A DNA stretch of 64,000 nucleotides. It comes from Lachnospiraceae bacterium (lineage in GTDB: Bacteria > Bacillota > Clostridia > Lachnospirales > Lachnospiraceae). How positions within the stretch are numbered: the first letter of the stretch is position 1; every line of letters starts with the position of its first letter. Positions 61,650-64,000 of the stretch are shown here, in pieces. The position numbers and the translations under genes are program-made. A model generated the notes under the pieces. It was not told where the DNA came from, did no database searches, and worked only from the letters and a program-made list of their open reading frames with translations. Where the stretch lies: assembly GCA_017938145.1 (NCBI GenBank), contig JAGBCB010000041.1:1-64000 (forward strand), given 5' to 3'.

Positions 61650-62186
61650 TTACACCTCTTTCTGCTTTGTAAGCTCAGAAAGGATGTCTGCCATGTATCT
61701 GGCACAGCCGCGTTCCACTGGGGTTGCCTCCCTGAAATGAATCAGGATTACAGCACCCATCGGATTATTCTTGGTGCCAACCGGATACAGGGAATCCACC
61801 AAATACTTACTGTTTTCAAATAACCTCATCTGATCTGATTCCGTATACTGGTATTCCGTTGCGTTTGCGATATACCACCGTACTTCTTCAGAAAGCAGGA
61901 TATCCGTAGAAAAATTCATGCCTCTTGTTGCAATTACTTTCTCTGTACTGCTGACAATGCATATTGTTCTGCAGGACTTAAAGAAAGCGTCCAAATAAGT
62001 TTTGCACAAAGATTCTAATGTCTGTAATGGCTGATACTTTCTTACCTGGATTGTACGTCCGTATACACCAATTTCCACCGCATCTTCCGATTCAATCTCC
62101 AGCTGTTTTCTTAATTCCTTCGGTATCACCACTCGGCCAAGATCGTCTACATGCCTGATGATTCCACTGCTCATTTCATTCTTCAC
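61650..62186 (-). CDS. SpoVT/AbrB-type regulator
   Basis: This encodes 178 residues. I keep the GTG start at 62186, seven bases after GGAGG; an ATG four codons in would be too far. The N-terminal swapped-hairpin DNA-binding domain (GIIRHVDDLGRVVIPKELRKQLEI, shown in parts) is followed by a GAF-like domain with SSTEKVIATRG and PMGAVILIHFREATPVE. This matches SpoVT-like regulators. Its stop lies four bases before the methyltransferase start, so the two are coupled. Confidence 0.93.
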   Translation of the reverse strand: MKNEMSSGIIRHVDDLGRVVIPKELRKQLEIESEDAVEIGVYGRTIQVRKYQPLQTLESLCKTYLDAFFKSCRTICIVSSTEKVIATRGMNFSTDILLSEEVRWYIANATEYQYTESDQMRLFENSKYLVDSLYPVGTKNNPMGAVILIHFREATPVERGCARYMADILSELTKQKEV

Positions 62187-62207
62187 TACCTAACCTCCTT
62201 CATGACA

Positions 62208-62235
62208 GAAGGGAACACCTGTCGGTATTCCCTTC
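62208..62235. terminator. Hairpin between two genes
   Basis: GAAGGGAA (62208-62215) pairs with TTCCCTTC (62228-62235) with added inner pairing. It follows the stop of the 216-residue gene on the minus strand. The T run is poor, so it is a weak terminator or attenuator. Confidence 0.5.
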
Positions 62236-62256
62236 TTAAACACTTCCTATTAAGCT

Positions 62257-62907
62257 TTATGCTGCACTACGTTCCGCCTGCCTCTTTGCAATCACATTCT
62301 TTGCATGGGTGATTAACTGTGGACCGATGGCTTTTTCCCACGCATTGATGTAGGATGATACCCGTCCAAGCAGCTTAAACATATCCATGTCGCTTAAATT
62401 GGCATATACCTTTCCTTCGCTTACAAAAGACTTCGGTTTCATGTAGGTGCCGCCGGTGGCATTCTTAAGCGGAATCCCTTTTCCGTTCTCCACTTCAATA
62501 TACCACGGAAGTTTCCGGACATTGCCCTTTCCATCCTTGGTTGCCCGGATAATCCGGACCTTGGATACTTTTGCATAGCCGGAAGCATCCACATTTCCAA
62601 AGATTTTCTCCTGCTCAAAGGCGTATTCCTGAAAACCGGCAGTCAGCCGTGATAAAATAAACTTCGCCTCTTCCGGCGAAATGTTTGCTGTCACCGTCAC
62701 TGCCTTATCCCCGGTTCCGTTGGAATAGTCCTTCATCAGTATTCCAATCAGGGAATGCCGCTTCGGTCCTTCCGCAGTTGCTTCCCCGTCTGCATGCAGA
62801 TGGGCATAGCATTCCAGGCTCGCCGCCTTTAACTTGTCCTGAAATTCCACCAGTGTCTTGTTATTCTTATAAACCGCTATCTGATTTGATATATATACTT
62901 CATTCAT
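62257..62907 (-). CDS. Hypothetical plasmid protein
   Basis: This encodes 216 residues. It is soluble, with mixed alpha and beta, and no motif that I recognise. Notable segments are KRHSLIGILMKDYSNGTGDKA and ISPEEAKFILSRLTAGFQEYA, and a C-terminal basic helix. It lies 20 bases downstream of the VWA gene and is probably co-transcribed with it. Confidence 0.75.
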   Translation of the reverse strand: MNEVYISNQIAVYKNNKTLVEFQDKLKAASLECYAHLHADGEATAEGPKRHSLIGILMKDYSNGTGDKAVTVTANISPEEAKFILSRLTAGFQEYAFEQEKIFGNVDASGYAKVSKVRIIRATKDGKGNVRKLPWYIEVENGKGIPLKNATGGTYMKPKSFVSEGKVYANLSDMDMFKLLGRVSSYINAWEKAIGPQLITHAKNVIAKRQAERSAA

Positions 62908-62927
62908 TTAAATTTCCCTTCTTTCCT

Positions 62928-64000
62928 CTATGCTGCGTACTTGTTTTTCACCTGCGTAATAATCAGTTTCCCAAGGTTTACCGGAAGCTTCTCAAGATTA
63001 GTAATATCAAGAAATCCATCCCCGTAGATACGCTGGATATTCTGCTTGTCACTGCCAATCGCAGCGGCAAACAACTGGATTCCTTTGGCTGAATACTCCT
63101 TCTTGATTCCTCTAAGGTCAGCTTCTGCTTCCGTTCCGTAATAACCGGTTCCGGCAGGCTGGCCGTCAGAAATAATAATTAACAATTTGATTTCTTCCGG
63201 ACGTGTCATCAGTCGTTCTGCGGCATACCGAAGTGCTGCACCATCACGGTTCCCGCCTCTGGCACTCATGTCCATCATGCGGTACTTGTCCTTATTATCG
63301 ATGGAATCAAATTCTGCGTAAGCATACAGCTCCACATCTGTTTCTTCCGTATGGCCATATACTGCAACCGGAATATCAAGCCCCCTGCAGAAATCATACA
63401 GAATAATGGAAGCAGCTCTGGCATAAGTAATACGGTTGCAGCTGCACATGGAGCCGCTTTCGTCATTTAGAACCACAACTGCGATATCAGGATGGTCATT
63501 TGGAAGCCTAAGCTTATAAAATATCTTGCCGTCATTCCGGAATAATGTCCTTGCATTAATACGTTTTCCCATAGGAAGATTATCAAGCTTTCCTCCTTCC
63601 TTAAAATCCTTCAGCATCTGCGATATCTGCTTCTGAAGACGTTTAGAAACCAAGAGTAATGGCGGTGCTACTTTACGGTATGCTTCCATACAGGTGTTGT
63701 CCACATAAGACATACGGTTCACATGTACATGCATACCCCGGTGAGCATTACCATAACGGATTTTATCCGCTTCTTCCTGAAGTTCTTCTGTCAGTTCCTC
63801 TTCATATGCTTCGTAAACCGATTCTTCCGCAAGCTGTGACATAATACGTTCCATATCTTCTGCTGCTTTTGATACATAACCTGCTCCCGCATAATCTGTG
63901 GACCGGCTGATACCACCATCGCCATCCTCGTTAATCTCTTCCGTCTTTTCCAGCGCTATTCTTCCTGCTTCATAATCAAGAACCTCCTGAAGATAATCCT
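62928..64000 (-). CDS. VWA-domain protein (CobT/NorD-like), 5' end outside the window
   Basis: The open frame continues past the window edge without a stop, so the N-terminus is missing; at least 356 residues are seen. A von Willebrand A domain with the metal site DESGSM occupies the middle, with DGAALRYAAERL and IIISDGQPAGTG downstream, like the CobT/NorD group. These proteins usually pair with a MoxR-type AAA+ ATPase, expected upstream of the edge. Role here is unknown; on plasmids such pairs occur next to replication genes. The upstream part is acidic and charged. Confidence 0.88.
   Translation of the reverse strand, partial: DYLQEVLDYEAGRIALEKTEEINEDGDGGISRSTDYAGAGYVSKAAEDMERIMSQLAEESVYEAYEEELTEELQEEADKIRYGNAHRGMHVHVNRMSYVDNTCMEAYRKVAPPLLLVSKRLQKQISQMLKDFKEGGKLDNLPMGKRINARTLFRNDGKIFYKLRLPNDHPDIAVVVLNDESGSMCSCNRITYARAASIILYDFCRGLDIPVAVYGHTEETDVELYAYAEFDSIDNKDKYRMMDMSARGGNRDGAALRYAAERLMTRPEEIKLLIIISDGQPAGTGYYGTEAEADLRGIKKEYSAKGIQLFAAAIGSDKQNIQRIYGDGFLDITNLEKLPVNLGKLIITQVKNKYAA

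Overview
The window looks like part of a large plasmid or plasmid-like integrative element from a Lachnospiraceae-type clostridium. The evidence is clostridial gene families (DUF5688, DUF5348, DUF6442, DUF6551-type ParB, DUF3854 primase), strong AGGAGG ribosome binding sites, consensus sigma-A promoters with 17-base spacers, a Bacillus-type LexA box and low to moderate GC. I saw no rRNA, tRNA, CRISPR array or conjugation (type IV secretion) genes. Species and replicon type cannot be fixed from sequence alone.

Layout. (1) 0.2-7.4 kb, plus strand: a DNA-metabolism operon with two proteins of unknown function, a YqaJ-type exonuclease, a RecD2-type helicase, a small Cys-rich protein and a ParB. 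(2) 7.4-15.5 kb, minus strand: accessory genes. These are a CoiA-like/DUF2726 cassette, an XRE regulator with a DUF6442 membrane protein, a LexA-controlled Y-family DNA polymerase, a coiled-coil membrane protein with a Thr-Pro repeat, and an SRAP protein. (3) 15.6-21.7 kb: a small serine resolvase, a domain-only resolvase relative, small regulators including a 58-residue gene, a highly structured gene-free element, a sigma-like gene pair and a tyrosine recombinase. (4) 21.8-23.9 kb, plus strand: an unknown gene and a TnpB-like protein whose three RuvC acidic positions all appear replaced, followed directly by a string of hairpins. This is the best candidate for an unusual system, namely a nuclease-dead, RNA-guided regulator.

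(5) 24.1-48.2 kb, minus strand: one long exopolysaccharide/capsule locus driven by a consensus promoter at 48.24-48.27 kb. It holds an initiating sugar transferase, a 4,6-dehydratase, an aminotransferase, a sugar acyltransferase fused to an integrase-type DNA-binding domain, four or more glycosyltransferases, Wzx and Wzy candidates, UDP-ManNAcA genes, a UDP-glucose dehydrogenase, and an sps-like nonulosonic acid set (NeuB family, SpsF, SpsG/PseG, GNAT). (6) 48.3-52.3 kb: a DEAD-like helicase with seven helicase-associated repeats, a coupled two-repeat protein, and two divergent XRE regulators with paired palindromic operators. (7) 52.1-64 kb, minus strand: plasmid core genes. These are a ParB-like DUF6551 protein, an HTH protein, a large serine recombinase with a free-standing copy of its C-terminal domain, ParR and ParM, a primase-like protein, a putative single-strand annealing protein, a DNA methyltransferase with a winged-helix tail, a SpoVT/AbrB regulator and a VWA protein cut by the window edge.

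Together the genes suggest a replicon that maintains itself (ParMR, ParB, primase, resolvases), repairs itself (exonuclease, annealing protein, RecD2, SOS polymerase, SRAP) and carries a surface-glycan cargo.
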